Shown here one piece after another: positions 8,345 through 22,106 of a stretch of DNA of 64,000 nucleotides (positions are counted from its first letter, which is position 1; the number at the start of each line of letters is the position of its first letter). Position numbers and translations under genes: made by a program. This stretch comes from Lineus longissimus (Eukaryota; Nemertea; Pilidiophora; Heteronemertea; Lineidae). The DNA lies in contig NC_088320.1 of NCBI RefSeq assembly GCF_910592395.1, forward strand, positions 9,984,001 through 10,048,000. Reading direction: 5' to 3'. Under the pieces are notes generated by a model. That model was not told where the DNA came from and searched no databases. It was given only the letters and a program-made list of their open reading frames with translations.

Positions 8345-11300
8345 CAAAATTAGCGTGATCGATCACGACGAGCGCCATCACCGACCGACTTTCATCACCG
8401 GTAGCGTAATATTGCTAGTCGAATGACAACTTCTCATCGCAGAATCTCGAAATTGCTGTCTCAGTTTGGTTCAATCGGTCATCTTGACTACGTATAACCA
8501 AAATTAGCGTGATCGATCACGACGAGCACCATCACCGACCGACTTTCATCGCCAGTAGCGTAATATTGCTAGTCGAATGACAACTTCTCATCGCAGAATC
8601 TCGAAATTGTGGTCTCAGTTGGTCTAATCAATCATCTCATCTCTGTATAACCAAAATGAGCGTGATCGGTCGCGACGAGCGTCATCGCCGACCGACTTTC
8701 ATCGCCAGTAGTGTAATATCGCTAGTCGAATGACAACTTCTCATCGCAGAATCTGGAACATGCGGTCTCAGTTTTTCCAATCGGTCATCTTGACTCTGTA
8801 TAACTAAAATGAGCGTGATCGGTCGCGACGAGCGTCATCACCGACCGACTTTCATCGCCAGTATTGTAATATCGCTAGTCGAATCACAACTTCTAATCGC
8901 AGAATCTGGAACTTGCGGTCTCAGTTTTTCCAATCGGTCATCTTGACTCTGTATAACTAAAATGAGCGTGATCGGTCGCGACAAGCGCCATCGTTCACCG
9001 ACCGTCATCGCCAGTAGCGTAATATTACTAGTCGAATGACAACTTCTCATCGCAGAATCTCAAAATTGCCTTTTAAGTTTGTCCAATCGGTCATCTTGAC
9101 TCTGTATAACCAAAATGAGCGTGATCGGTCGCGACGAGCGTCATCGCCGACCGACTTTCATCGCCAGTAGTGTAATATTGCTAGTCGAATGACAACTTAA
9201 CATCGCAGAATCTCAAAATTGTGGTCTCAGTTTGTCCAATCAGTCATCTTCACTCTGTATAACCAAAATAAGCGTGATCGGTCGGGACAAGCGCCATCGC
9301 TCACCGACTGTCATCGCCAGTAGCGTAATATTGCTAGTCGAATAACAACTTCTCATCGCAGAATCTCGAAATTGCCGTCTAAGTTTGTCCAATCGGTCAT
9401 CTTGACTCTGTATAACCAAAATGTGCGTGATCGGTCGCGACGAGCGCCATCGCCGCTGACTTTCATTGCAAGTAGTGTAATATCGCTAGTCGAATGACGA
9501 ATAATCATCACAGAATCACGAAATTGTGGTCTCAGTTTGTCTAATCGGGCACTTCTACTCTGAAAAACCAAAATTAGCGTGATCGGTCGCGACGAGCGCC
9601 ATCGCCGACCGACTTTCATCGCCAGTAGTGTAATATCGCTAGTCGAATGACAACTTCTCATCGCAGAATCTCGAAATTGCTGTCTCAGTTTGGTTCAATC
9701 GGTCATCTTGACTACGTATAACCAAAATTAGCGTGATCGATCACGACGAGCACCATCACCGACCGACTTTCATCGCCAGTAGCGTAATATTGCTAGTCGA
9801 ATGACAACTTCTCATCGCAGAATCTCGAAATTGCCGTCTAAGTTTGTCCAATCGGTCATCTTGACTCTGTATAACTAAAATGAGCGTGATCGGTCGCGAC
9901 AAGCGCCATCGCTCACCGACCGTCATCGCCAGTAGCGTAATATTACTAGTCGAATGACAACTTCTCATCGCAGAATCTCAAAATTGCCTTTTAAGTTTCT
10001 CCAATCGGTCATCTTGACTCTGTATAACCAAAATGAGCGTGATCGGTCGCGACGAGCGTCATCGCCGACCGACTTTCATCGCCAGTAGTGTAATATTGCT
10101 AGTCGAATGACAACTTAACATCGCAGAATCTCAAAATTGTGGTCTCAGTTTGTCCAATCAGTCATCTTCACTCTGTATAACCAAAATAAGCGTGATCGGT
10201 CGTGACAAGCGCCATCGCTCACCGACTGTCATCGCCAGTAGCGTAATATTGCTAGTCGAATAACAACTTCTCATCGCAGAATCTCGAAATTGCCGTCTAA
10301 GTTTGTCCAATCGGTCATCTTGACTCTGTATAACCAAAATGTGCGTGATCGGTCGCGACGAGCGCCATCGCCGCTGACTTTCATTGCAAGTAGTGTAATA
10401 TCGCTAGTCGAATGACGAATAATCATCACAGAATCACGAAATTGTGGTCTCAGTTTGTCTAATCGGGCACTTCTACTCTGAAAAACCAAAATTAGCGTGA
10501 TCGCTCGCGACGAGCGCCATCGCCGACCGACTTTCATCGCCAGTAGTGTAATATCGCTAGTGGAATGACAACTTCTCATCGCAGAATCTGGAACTTGCGG
10601 TCTCAGTTTTTCCAATCGGTCATCTTGACTCTGTATAACCAAAATGAGCGTGATCGGTCGCGACGAGCGTCATCGCCGACCGACTTTCAACGCCAGTAGT
10701 GTAATATCGCTAGTCCAATGACAACTTCTCATCGCAGAATCTGGAACTTGCGGTCTCAGTTTTTCCAATCGGTCATCTTGACTCTGTATAACCAAAATGA
10801 GCGTGATTGGTCGCGACAAGCGCCATCGCTCACCGACCGTCATCGCCAGTAGCGTAATATTACTAGTCGAATGACAACTTCTCATCGCAGAATCTCAAAA
10901 TTGCCTTTTAAGTTTGTCCAATCGGTCATCTTGACTCTGTATAACCAAAATGAGCGTGATCGGTCGCGACGAGCGCCATCGCCGACTGACTTTCATCGCC
11001 AGTAGTGTAATATTGCTAGTCGAATGACAACTTAAAATCGCAGAATCTCAAAATTGTGGTCTCAGTTTGTCCAATCAGTCATCTTCACTCTGTATAACCA
11101 AAATAAGCGTGATCGGTCGTGACAAGCGCCATCGCTCACCGACTGTCATCGCCAGTAGCGTAATATTGCTAGTCGAATAACAACTTCTCATCGCAGAATC
11201 TCGAAATTGCCGTCTAAGTTTGTCCAATCGGTCATCTTGACTCTGTATAACCAAAATGAGCGTGATCGGTCGCGACGAGCGTCATCGCCGACCGACTTTC

Positions 11301-13391
11301 AACGCCAGTAGTGTAATATCGCTAGTCGAATGACAACTTCTCATCGCAGAATCTGGAACTTGCGGTCTCAGTTTTTCCAATCGGTCATCTTGACTCTGTA
11401 TAACCAAAATGAGCGTGATTGGTCGCGACAAGCGCCATCGCTCACCGACCGTCATCGCCAGTAGCGTAATATTGCTAGTCGAATAACAACTTCTCATCGC
11501 AGAATCTCGAAATTGCCGTCTAAGTTTGTCCAATCGGTCATCTTGACTCTGTATAACCAAAATGAGCGTGATCGGTCGCAACGAGCGCCATTGCCGACCG
11601 ACTTGCATCGCCAGTAGTGTAATATCGTTATCGAATGACGACTTATCATCGCAGAATCTCGAAATTGCAGTCTCAGTTTGTCCAATCGGTCATCTTGACT
11701 CTGTATAACCAAAATTAGCGTGATCGGTCGCGACGAGCGCCATCGTCGACCGACTTTCATCGCCAGTAGTGTAATATCGCTAGTCGAATGACAACTTAAC
11801 ATCGCAGAATCTCAAAATTGTGGTCTCAGTTTGTCCAATCAGTCATCTTCACTCTGTATAACCAAAATAAGCGTGATCGGTCGTGACAAGCGCCATCGCT
11901 CACCGACTGTCATCGCCAGTAGCGTAATATCGCTAGTCGAATAACAACTTCTCATCGCAGAATCTCGAAATTGCCGTCTAAGTTTGTCCAATCGGTCATC
12001 TTGACTCTGTATAACCAAAATGTGCGTGATCGGTCGCGACGAGCGCCATCGCCGCTGACTTTCATTGCAAGTAGTGTAATATCGCTAGTCGAATGACGAA
12101 TAATCATCACAGAATCACGAAATTGTGGTCTCAGTTTGTCTAATCGGGCACTTCTACTCTGAAAAACCAAAATTAGCGTGATCGGTCGCGACGAGCGCCA
12201 TCGCCGACCGACTTTCATCACCAGTAGTGTAATATCGCTAGTCGAATGACAACTTCTCATCGCAGAATCTGGAACTTGCGGTCTCAGTTTTTCCAATCGG
12301 TCATCTTGACTCTGTATAACCAAAATTAGCGTGATCGATCACGACGAGCGCCATCACCGACCGACTTTCATCACCAGTAGCGTAATATTGCTAGTCGAAT
12401 GACAACTTCTCATCGCAGAATCTCGAAATTGCTGTCTCAGTTTGGTTCAATCGGTCATCTTGACTCCGTATAACCAAAATTAGCGTGATCGATCACGACG
12501 AGCACCATCACCGACCGACTTTCATCGCCAGTAGCGTAATATTGCTAGTCGAATGACAACTTCTCATCGCAGAATCTGGAAATTGCCGTTTAAGTTTGTC
12601 CAATCGGTCATCTTGACTCTGTATAACCAAAGTGAGCGTGATCGGTCGCGACGAGCGCCATCGCTGCTGACTTTCATCGCTAGTAGTGTAATATTGCTAG
12701 TCGAATGACAACTTATCATCGCAGAATCTCGAAATTGCAGTCTCAGTTTGTCCAATCGGTCATCTTGACTCTGTATAACCAAAATTAGCGTGATAGGTCG
12801 CGACGAGCGCCATCGCCCACTGACAATGATCGCCAGTAATCTTATATCGTTGGTCGAATGACAAATTATCATCACAGAATCTTGAAATTGTGGTCTGAGT
12901 TAGTCGAATCAGTCATATCGACTCCGTATAACCAAAATGAGCGTGATCGGTCGCGACGAGCGCCATTGCCGACTGACTTTCATCGCCAGTAGTGTAATAT
13001 CGCTATCGAATGACGACTTATCATCGCAGAATCTCGAAATTGTGGTCTCAGTTTGTCTAATCGGTCATCTCGACTCTGTATAACCAAAATTAGCGTGATC
13101 GATCACGACGAGCGCCATCACCGACCGACTTTCATCACCGGTAGCGTAATATTGCTAGTCGAATGACAACTTCTCATCGCAGAATCTCGAAATTGCTGTC
13201 TCAGTTTGGTTCAATCGGTCATCTTGACTACGTATAACCAAAATTAGCGTGATCGATCACGACGAGCACCATCACCGACCGACTTTCATCGCCAGTAGCG
13301 TAATATTGCTAGTCGAATGACAACTTCTCATCGCAGAATCTCGAAATTGCCGTCTAAGTTTTATCCAATCGGTCATCTTGACTCTGTATAA

Positions 13392-13544
13392 CCAAAATGA
13401 GCATGATCGTCGCGACGAGCGGCTTCGCCGACCGACTTTCATCGCCAGTAGTGTAATATCGCTAGTCGAATGACAACTTATCATCGCAGAATCTGGAAAT
13501 TGCGTTCTCAGTTTGTCCAATTCGTCATCTCGACTCTGTAAAAC
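13392..13544 (+). repeat. Monomer subtype M (GAGCGGCTTCGCCG)
   Basis: M is defined by GACGAGCGGCTTCGCCGACC, or CTTCACCGACC in later copies, replacing GCGCCATCGCCGACC. Here it also has GAGCATGATCG and loses a G (ATCGTCGCG). Other copies lie near 23331, 24710, 28068, 31730, 48706, 53904 and 59100. It either follows J and starts a new A-B-C-D run, or precedes L. Confidence 0.75.
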
Positions 13545-13696
13545 TATAATGAGCGTGACTGGTCGCAATGAGCGCCATCGCCAATCGTCTTTCATCGCCA
13601 GTCGTTTAATATCGCTATCAAATGACAACTTCTCATCGCAGAATCTCGAAATTGTGGTCTCAGTTGGTCTAATCGGTCATCTCATCTCTGTATAAC
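13545..13696 (+). repeat. Monomer subtype L, most divergent unit, three copies only
   Basis: L has the altered anchor CTATAATGAGCG in place of CCAAAATGAGCG, then GTGACTGGTCGCAATGAGCG, CATCGCCAATCGTCTTTC, CCAGTCGTTTAATATCG and GCTATCAAATGAC. I see it only here and near 28217-28368 and 31880-32031. Each time an M-type monomer precedes it and an A monomer follows. The tail TCTCAGTTGGTCT with CATCTCATCTCTG is shared with the monomer ending at 8651. Confidence 0.8.
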
Positions 13697-16600
13697 CAAA
13701 ATGAGCGTGATCGGTCGCGACGAGCGTCATCGCCGACCGACTTTCATCGCCAGTAGTGTAATATCGCTAGTCGAATGACAACTTCTCATCGCAGAATCTG
13801 GAACATGCGGTCTCAGTTTTTCCAATCGGTCATCTTGACTCTGTATAACCAAAATGAGCGTGATCGGTCGCGACGAGCGTCATCACCGACCGACTTTCAT
13901 CGCCAGTATTGTAATATCGCTAGTCGAATCACAACTTCTAATCGCAGAATCTGGAACTTGCGGTCTCAGTTTTTCCAATCGGTCATCTTGACTCTGTATA
14001 ACTAAAATGAGCGTGATCGGTCGCGACAAGCGCCATCGCTCACCGACCGTCATCGCCAGTAGCGTAATATTACTAGTCGAATGACAACTTCTCATCGCAG
14101 AATCTCAAAATTGCCTTTTAAGTTTGTCCAATCGGTCATCTTGACTCTGTATAACCAAAATGAGCGTGATCGGTCGCGACGAGCGTCATCGCCGACCGAC
14201 TTTCATCGCCAGTAGTGTAATATTGCTAGTCGAATGACAACTTAACATCGCAGAATCTCAAAATTGTGGTCTCAGTTTGTCCAATCAGTCATCTTCACTC
14301 TGTATAACCAAAATAAGCGTGATCGGTCGTGACAAGCGCCATCGCTCACCGACTGTCATCGCCAGTAGCGTAATATTGCTAGTCGAATAACAACTTCTCA
14401 TCGCAGAATCTCGAAATTGCCGTCTAAGTTTGTCCAATCGGTCATCTTGACTCTGTATAACCAAAATGTGCGTGATCGGTCGCGACGAGCGCCATCGCCG
14501 CTGACTTTCATTGCAAGTAGTGTAATATCGCTAGTCGAATGACGAATAATCATCACAGAATCACGAAATTGTGGTCTCAGTTTGTCTAATCGGGCACTTC
14601 TACTCTGAAAAACCAAAATTAGCGTGATCGGTCGCGACGAGCGCCATCGCCGACCGACTTTCATCGCCAGTAGTGTAATATCGCTAGTCGAATGACAACT
14701 TCTCATCGCAGAATCTGGAACTTGCGGTCTCAGTTTTTCCAATCGGTCATCTTGACTCTGTATAACCAAAATGAGCGTGATCGGTCGCGACGAGCGTCAT
14801 CGCCGACCGACTTTCATCGCCAGTAGTGTAATATCGCTAGTCGAATGACAACTTCTCATCGCAGAATCTCGAAATTGCTGTCTCAGTTTGGTTCAATCGG
14901 TCATCTTGACTACGTATAACCAAAATTAGCGTGATCGATCACGACGAGCACCATCACCGACCGACTTTCATCGCCAGTAGCGTAATATTGCTAGTCGAAT
15001 GACAACTTCTCATCGCAGAATCTCGAAATTGCCGTCTAAGTTTGTCCAATCGGTCATCTTGACTCTGTATAACTAAAATGAGCGTGATCGGTCGCGACAA
15101 GCGCCATCGCTCACCGACCGTCATCGCCAGTAGCGTAATATTACTAGTCGAATGACAACTTCTCATCGCAGAATCTCAAAATTGCCTTTTAAGTTTCTCC
15201 AATCGGTCATCTTGACTCTGTATAACCAAAATGAGCGTGATCGGTCGCGACGAGCGTCATCGCCGACCGACTTTCATCGCCAGTAGTGTAATATTGCTAG
15301 TCGAATGACAACTTAACATCGCAGAATCTCAAAATTGTGGTCTCAGTTTGTCCAATCAGTCATCTTCACTCTGTATAACCAAAATAAGCGTGATCGGTCG
15401 TGACAAGCGCCATCGCTCACCGACTGTCATCGCCAGTAGCGTAATATTGCTAGTCGAATAACAACTTCTCATCGCAGAATCTCGAAATTGCCGTCTAAGT
15501 TTGTCCAATCGGTCATCTTGACTCTGTATAACCAAAATGTGCGTGATCGGTCGCGACGAGCGCCATCGCCGCTGACTTTCATTGCAAGTAGTGTAATATC
15601 GCTAGTCGAATGACGAATAATCATCACAGAATCACGAAATTGTGGTCTCAGTTTGTCTAATCGGGCACTTCTACTCTGAAAAACCAAAATTAGCGTGATC
15701 GGTCGCGACGAGCGCCATCGCCGACCGACTTTCATCGCCAGTAGTGTAATATCGCTAGTCGAATGACAACTTCTCATCGCAGAATCTGGAACTTGCGGTC
15801 TCAGTTTTTCCAATCGGTCATCTTGACTCTGTATAACCAAAATGAGCGTGATCGGTCGCGACGAGCGTCATCGCCGACCGACTTTCAACGCCAGTAGTGT
15901 AATATCGCTAGTCGAATGACAACTTCTCATCGCAGAATCTGGAACTTGCGGTCTCAGTTTTTCCAATCGGTCATCTTGACTCTGTATAACCAAAATGAGC
16001 GTGATTGGTCGCGACAAGCGCCATCGCTCACCGACCGTCATCGCCAGTAGCGTAATATTACTAGTCGAATGACAACTTCTCATCGCAGAATCTCAAAATT
16101 GCCTTTTAAGTTTGTCCAATCGGTCATCTTGACTCTGTATAACCAAAATGAGCGTGATCGGTCGCGACGAGCGCCATCGCCGACTGACTTTCATCGCCAG
16201 TAGTGTAATATTGCTAGTCGAATGACAACTTAAAATCGCAGAATCTCAAAATTGTGGTCTCAGTTTGTCCAATCAGTCATCTTCACTCTGTATAACCAAA
16301 ATAAGCGTGATCGGTCGTGACAAGCGCCATCGCTCACCGACTGTCATCGCCAGTAGCGTAATATTGCTAGTCGAATAACAACTTCTCATCGCAGAATCTC
16401 GAAATTGCCGTCTAAGTTTGTCCAATCGGTCATCTTGACTCTGTATAACCAAAATGAGCGTGATCGGTCGCGACGAGCGTCATCGCCGACCGACTTTCAA
16501 CGCCAGTAGTGTAATATCGCTAGTCGAATGACAACTTCTCATCGCAGAATCTGGAACTTGCGGTCTCAGTTTTTCCAATCGGTCATCTTGACTCTGTATA

Positions 16601-17674
16601 ACCAAAATGAGCGTGATTGGTCGCGACAAGCGCCATCGCTCACCGACCGTCATCGCCAGTAGCGTAATATTGCTAGTCGAATAACAACTTCTCATCGCAG
16701 AATCTCGAAATTGCCGTCTAAGTTTGTCCAATCGGTCATCTTGACTCTGTATAACCAAAATAAGCGTGATCGCTCGTGACAAGCGCCATCGCTCACCGAC
16801 TGTCATCGCCAGTAGCGTAATATTGCTAGTCGAATAACAACTTCTCATCGCAGAATCTCGAAATTGCCGTCTAAGTTTGACCAATCGGTCATCTCGACTC
16901 TGTATAACCAAAATGAGCGTGATCGGTCGCAACGAGCGCCATTGCCGACCGACTTGCATCGCCAGTAGTGTAATATCGCTATCGAATGACGACTTATCAT
17001 CGCAGAATCTCGAAATTGCAGTCTCAGTTTGTCCAATCGGTCATCTTGACTCTGTATAACCAAAATTAGCGTGATCGGTCGCGACGAGCGCCATCGCCGA
17101 CCGACTTTCATCGCCAGTAGTGTAATATCGCTAGTCGAATGACAACTTAACATCGCAGAATCACAAAATTGTGGTCTCAGTTTGTCCAATCAGTCATCTT
17201 CACTCTGTATAACCAAAATAAGCGTGATCGGTCGTGACAAGCGCCATCGCTCACCGACTGTCATCGCCAGTAGCGTAATATTGCTAGTCGAATAACAACT
17301 TCTCATCGCAGAATCTCGAAATTGCCGTCTAAGTTTGTCCAATCGGTCATCTTGACTCTGTATAACCAAAATGTGCGTGATCGGTCGCGACGAGCGCCAT
17401 CGCCGCTGACTTTCATTGCAAGTAGTGTAATATCGCTAGTCGAATGACGAATAATCATCACAGAATCACGAAATTGTGGTCTCAGTTTGTCTAATCGGGC
17501 ACTTCTACTCTGAAAAACCAAAATTAGCGTGATCGGTCGCGACGAGCGCCATCGCCGACCGACTTTCATCGCCAGTAGTGTAATATCGCTAGTCGAATGA
17601 CAACTTCTCATCGCAGAATCTGGAACTTGCGGTCTCAGTTTTTCCAATCGGTCATCTTGACTCTGTATAACCAA
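13697..17674. repeat. HOR 3 copy 2, truncated, with two extra monomers
   Basis: It repeats 8652 to about 12320. Extra monomers are present around 14770-14920 (an A unit before the G-type tail) and around 16690-16850 (a D' unit with GATCGCTCGTG). After about 17674 the order departs: copy 1 goes on to G-H-I-J, while here an A-B-C-D run follows as part of HOR 4. The rare variant AAATTGCGG of some neighbours is not used at these junctions. Confidence 0.77.
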
Positions 17675-20510
17675 AATGAGCGTGATCGGTCGCGACGAGC
17701 GTCATCGCCGACCGACTTTCAACGCCAGTAGTGTAATATCGCTAGTCGAATGACAACTTCTCATCGCAGAATCTGGAACTTGCGGTCTCAGTTTTTCCAA
17801 TCGGTCATCTTGACTCTGTATAACCAAAATGAGCGTGATTGGTCGCGACAAGCGCCATCGCTCACCGACCGTCATCGCCAGTAGCGTAATATTACTAGTC
17901 GAATGACAACTTCTCATCGCAGAATCTCAAAATTGCCTTTTAAGTTTGTCCAATCGGTCATCTTGACTCTGTATAACCAAAATGAGCGTGATCGGTCGCG
18001 ACGAGCGCCATCGCCGACTGACTTTCATCGCCAGTAGTGTAATATTGCTAGTCGAATGACAACTTAAAATCGCAGAATCTCAAAATTGTGGTCTCAGTTT
18101 GTCCAATCAGTCATCTTCACTCTGTATAACCAAAATAAGCGTGATCGGTCGTGACAAGCGCCATCGCTCACCGACTGTCATCGCCAGTAGCGTAATATTG
18201 CTAGTCGAATAACAACTTCTCATCGCAGAATCTCGAAATTGCCGTCTAAGTTTGTCCAATCGGTCATCTTGACTCTGTATAACCAAAATGAGCGTGATCG
18301 GTCGCGACGAGCGTCATCGCCGACCGACTTTCAACGCCAGTAGTGTAATATCGCTAGTCGAATGACAACTTCTCATCGCAGAATCTGGAACTTGCGGTCT
18401 CAGTTTTTCCAATCGGTCATCTTGACTCTGTATAACCAAAATGAGCGTGATCGGTCGCGACAAGCGCCATCGCTCACCGACCGTCATCGCCAGTAGCGTA
18501 ATATTGCTAGTCGAATAACAACTTCTCATCGCAGAATCTCGAAATTGCCGTCTAAGTTTGTCCAATCGGTCATCTTGACTCTGTATAACCAAAATAAGCG
18601 TGATCGCTCGTGACAAGCGCCATCGCTCACCGACTGTCATCGCCAGTAGCGTAATATTGCTAGTCGAATAACAACTTCTCATCGCAGAATCTCGAAATTG
18701 CCGTCTAAGTTTGACCAATCGGTCATCTCGACTCTGTATAACCAAAATGAGCGTGATCGGTCGCAACGAGCGCCATTGCCGACCGACTTGCATCGCCAGT
18801 AGTGTAATATCGCTATCGAATGACGACTTATCATCGCAGAATCTCGAAATTGCAGTCTCAGTTTGTCCAATCGGTCATCTTGACTCTGTATAACCAAAAT
18901 TAGCGTGATCGGTCGCGACGAGCGCCATCGCCGACCGACTTTCATCGCCAGTAGTGTAATATCGCTAGTCGAATGACAACTTAACATCGCAGAATCTCAA
19001 AATTGTGGTCTCAGTTTGTCCAATCAGTCATCTTCACTCTGTATAACCAAAATAAGCGTGATCGGTCGTGACAAGCGCCATCGCTCACCGACTGTCATCG
19101 CCAGTAGCGTAATATCGCTAGTCGAATAACAACTTCTCATCGCAGAATCTCGAAATTGCCGTCTAAGTTTGTCCAATCGGTCATCTTGACTCTGTATAAC
19201 CAAAATGTGCGTGATCGGTCGCGACGAGCGCCATCGCCGCTGACTTTCATTGCAAGTAGTGTAATATCGCTAGTCGAATGACGAATAATCATCACAGAAT
19301 CACGAAATTGTGGTCTCAGTTTGTCTAATCGGGCACTTCTACTCTGAAAAACCAAAATTAGCGTGATCGGTCGCGACGAGCGCCATCGCCGACCGACTTT
19401 CATCACCAGTAGTGTAATATCGCTAGTCGAATGACAACTTCTCATCGCAGAATCTGGAACTTGCGGTCTCAGTTTTTCCAATCGGTCATCTTGACTCTGT
19501 ATAACCAAAATGAGCGTGATCGGTCGCGACGAGCGTCATCGCCGACCGACTTTCATCGCCAGTAGTGTAATATCGCTAGTCGAATGACAACTTCTCATCG
19601 CAGAATCTGGAACTTGCAGTCTCAGTTTTTCCAATCGGTCATCTTGACTCTGTATAACCAAAATGAGCGTGATTGGTCGCGACAAGCGCCATCGCTCACC
19701 GACCGTCATCGCCAGTAGCGTAATATTACTAGTCGAATGACAACTTCTCATCGCAGAATCTCAAAATTGCCTTTTAAGTTTGTCCAATCGGTCATCTTGA
19801 CTCTGTATAACCAAAATGAGCGTGATCGGTCGCGACGAGCGCCATCGCCGACTGACTTTCATCGCCAGTAGTGTAATATTGCTAGTCGAATGACAACTTA
19901 ACATCGCTGAATCTCAAAATTGTGGTCTCAGTTTGTCTAATCAGTCATCTTCACTCTGTATAACCAAAATAAGCGTGATCGGTCGTGACAAGCGCCATCG
20001 CTCACCGACTGTCATCGCCAGTAGCGTAATATTGCTAGTCGAATAACAACTTCTCATCGCAGAATCTCGAAATTGCCGTCTAAGTTTGTCCAATCGGTCA
20101 TCTTGACTCTGTATAACCAAAATTAGCGTGATCGCTCGTGACAAGCGCCATCGCTCACCGACTGTCATCGCCAGTAGCGTAATATTGCTAGTCGAATAAC
20201 AACTTCTCATCGCAGAATCTCGAAATTGCCGTCTAAGTTTGACCAATCGGTCATCTCGACTCTGTATAACCAAAAATGAGCGTGATCGGTCGCGACGAGC
20301 GCCATTGCCGACCGACTTTCATCGCCAGTAGTGTAATATCGCTATCGAATGACGACTTATCATCGCAGAATCTCGAAATTGCAGTCTCAGTTTGTCCAAT
20401 CGGCCATCTTGACTCTGTATAACCAAAATTAGCGTGATCCGTCGCGACGAGCGCCATCGCCGACCGACTTTCATCGCCAGTAGTGTAATATCGCTAGTCG
20501 AATGACAACT
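15290..20510. repeat. HOR 4: 12-mer, 1,834 bp, about 2.8 copies
   Basis: The E monomers starting CAAAATGTGCG at 15533, 17367 and 19201 are spaced exactly 1,834 bp apart (12 x 153 - 2). Copies 1 and 2 agree almost base for base, for example GACTTTCAACGCC at 15883 and 17717. Copy 3 has lost two monomers: the offset drops from 1,834 to 1,528 by 20241. Copy 3 also carries CATCACCAGTAGTG near 19403, shared with 12218 in HOR 3 and not with copies 1 and 2. Confidence 0.86.
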
Positions 20511-20576
20511 TCTCATCGCAGAATCTGGAACTTGCGGTCTCAGTTTTTCCAATCGGTCATCTTGACTCTGTATAAC

Positions 20577-22106
20577 CAAAATGAGCGTGATCGGTCGCGA
20601 CGAGCGTCATCGCCGACCGACTTTCATCGTCAGTAGTGTAATATCGCTAGTCGAATGACAACTTCTCATCGCAGAATCTGGAACTTGCGGTCTCAGTTTT
20701 TCCAATAGGTCATCTTGACTCTGTATAACCAAAATGAGCGTGATCGGTCGGGACAAGCGCCATCGCTCACCGACCGTCATCGCCAGTAGCGTAATATTAC
20801 TAGTCGAATGACAACTTCTCATCGCAGAATCTCAAAATTGCCTTTTAAGTTTGTCCAATCGGTCATCTTGACTCTGTATAACCAAAATGAGCGTGATCGG
20901 TCGCGACGAGCGCCATCGCCGACTGACTTTCATCGCCAGTAGTGTAATATTGCTAGTCGAATGACAACTTAACATCGCAGAATCTCAAAATTGTGGTCTC
21001 AGTTTGTCCAATCAGTCATCTTCACTCTGTATGACCAAAATAAGCGTGATCGGTCGTGACAAGCGCCATCGCTCAACGACTGTCATCGCCAGTAGCGTAA
21101 TATTGCTAGTCGAATAACAACTTCTCATCGCAGAATCTCGAAATTGCCGTCTAAGTTTGTCCAATCGGTCATCTTGACTCTGTATAACCAAAATGAGCGT
21201 GATCGGTCGCGACGAGCGCCATCGCCGCTGAATTTCATTGCCAGTAGTGTAATATCGCTAGTCGAATGACAAATAATCATCACAGAATCACGAAATTGTG
21301 GTCTCAGTTTGTCTAATCGGGCACTTCTACTCTGAAAAACCAAAATTAGCGTGATCAGTCGCGACGAGCGCCATCGCCGACCGACTTTCATCGCCAGTAG
21401 TGTATTATCGCTAGTCGAATGACAACTTCTCATCGTAGAATCTGGAACTTGCGGTCTCAGTTTTTCCAATCGGTCATCTTGACTCTGTATAACCAAAATG
21501 AGCGTGATCGGTCACGACGAGCGTCATCGCCGACCGACTTTCATCGCCAGTAGTGTAATATCGCTAGTCGAATGACAACTTCTCATCGCAGAATCTGGAA
21601 CTTGCGGTCTCAGTTTTTCCAATCGGTCATCTTGACTCTGTATAACCAAAATTAGCGTGATCGATCACGACGAGCGCCATCACCGACCGACTTTCATCAC
21701 GAGTAGCGTAATATTGCTAGTCGAATGACAACTTCTCATCGCAGAATCTCGAAATTGCTGTCTCAGTTTGGTTCAATCGGTCATCTTGACTCCGTATAAC
21801 CAAAATTAGCGTGATCGATCACGACGAGCACCATCACCGACCGACTTTCATCGCCAGTAGCGTAATATTGCTAGTCGAATGACAACTTCTCATCGCAGAA
21901 TCTGGAACTTGCAGTCTCAGTTTTTCCAATCGGTCATCTTGACTCTGTATAACCAAAATGAGCGTGATCGGTCGCGACGAGCGTCATCGCCGACCGACTT
22001 TCATCGCCAGTAGTGTAATATCGCTAGTCGAATGACAACTTCTCATCCCAGAATCTGGAACTTGCGGTCTCAGTTTTTCCAATCGGTCATCTTGACTCTG
22101 TATAAC
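20577..22106. repeat. Linker: A-B-C-D-E-F-A-G-H-A
   Basis: Ten monomers start at about 20577, 20730, 20883, 21036, 21189, 21341, 21494, 21647, 21801 and 21954. The order matches the middle of the 17-mer (compare 5135-6358). The H-type unit switches to an F/A-type end (GGAACTTGCAGTCTC near 21904), and an A monomer with CATCCCAGAATCTGG follows. The E unit has GCTGAATTTC, a private change. There are no genes. Confidence 0.75.

Larger units (their letters stand above)
6664..8651. repeat. Thirteen monomers linking HOR 1 to the 5-kb duplication
   Basis: The order is A, B/C fusion, D, E, F, A, G, H, I, J, K, G, H'. The last monomer (8499-8651) has an H left end and the tail CAGTTGGTCTAATCAATC with CATCTCATCTCTG. 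The block 7581 to about 8620 reappears at 12321 to about 13360 with an offset of 4,740 bp (31 monomers). There are no genes here. Confidence 0.78.
8652..13696. repeat. HOR 3 copy 1: about 33 monomers, 5,045 bp
   Basis: It starts with two A-type monomers (8652, 8805), then B-C-D-E, an F/G fusion near 9568-9721, an H-type unit at 9722, a second run of B-C-D-E-F-A-B-C-D, then K-type, E-F and a G-H-I-J-K-G-H-M-L tail. Its counterpart starts at 13697. The offset is 5,045 bp at first, 5,198 after about 9,660 and 5,351 after about 11,500, so the second copy carries two extra single monomers. Confidence 0.8.

Noticed and set aside
13513-13695. Plus-strand open frames of 60-76 codons (for example 13513-13695, 16877-17059, 34633-34863)
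   Set aside because: They are short chance frames within monomers, repeated only because the DNA is repeated and ended by common monomer variants.
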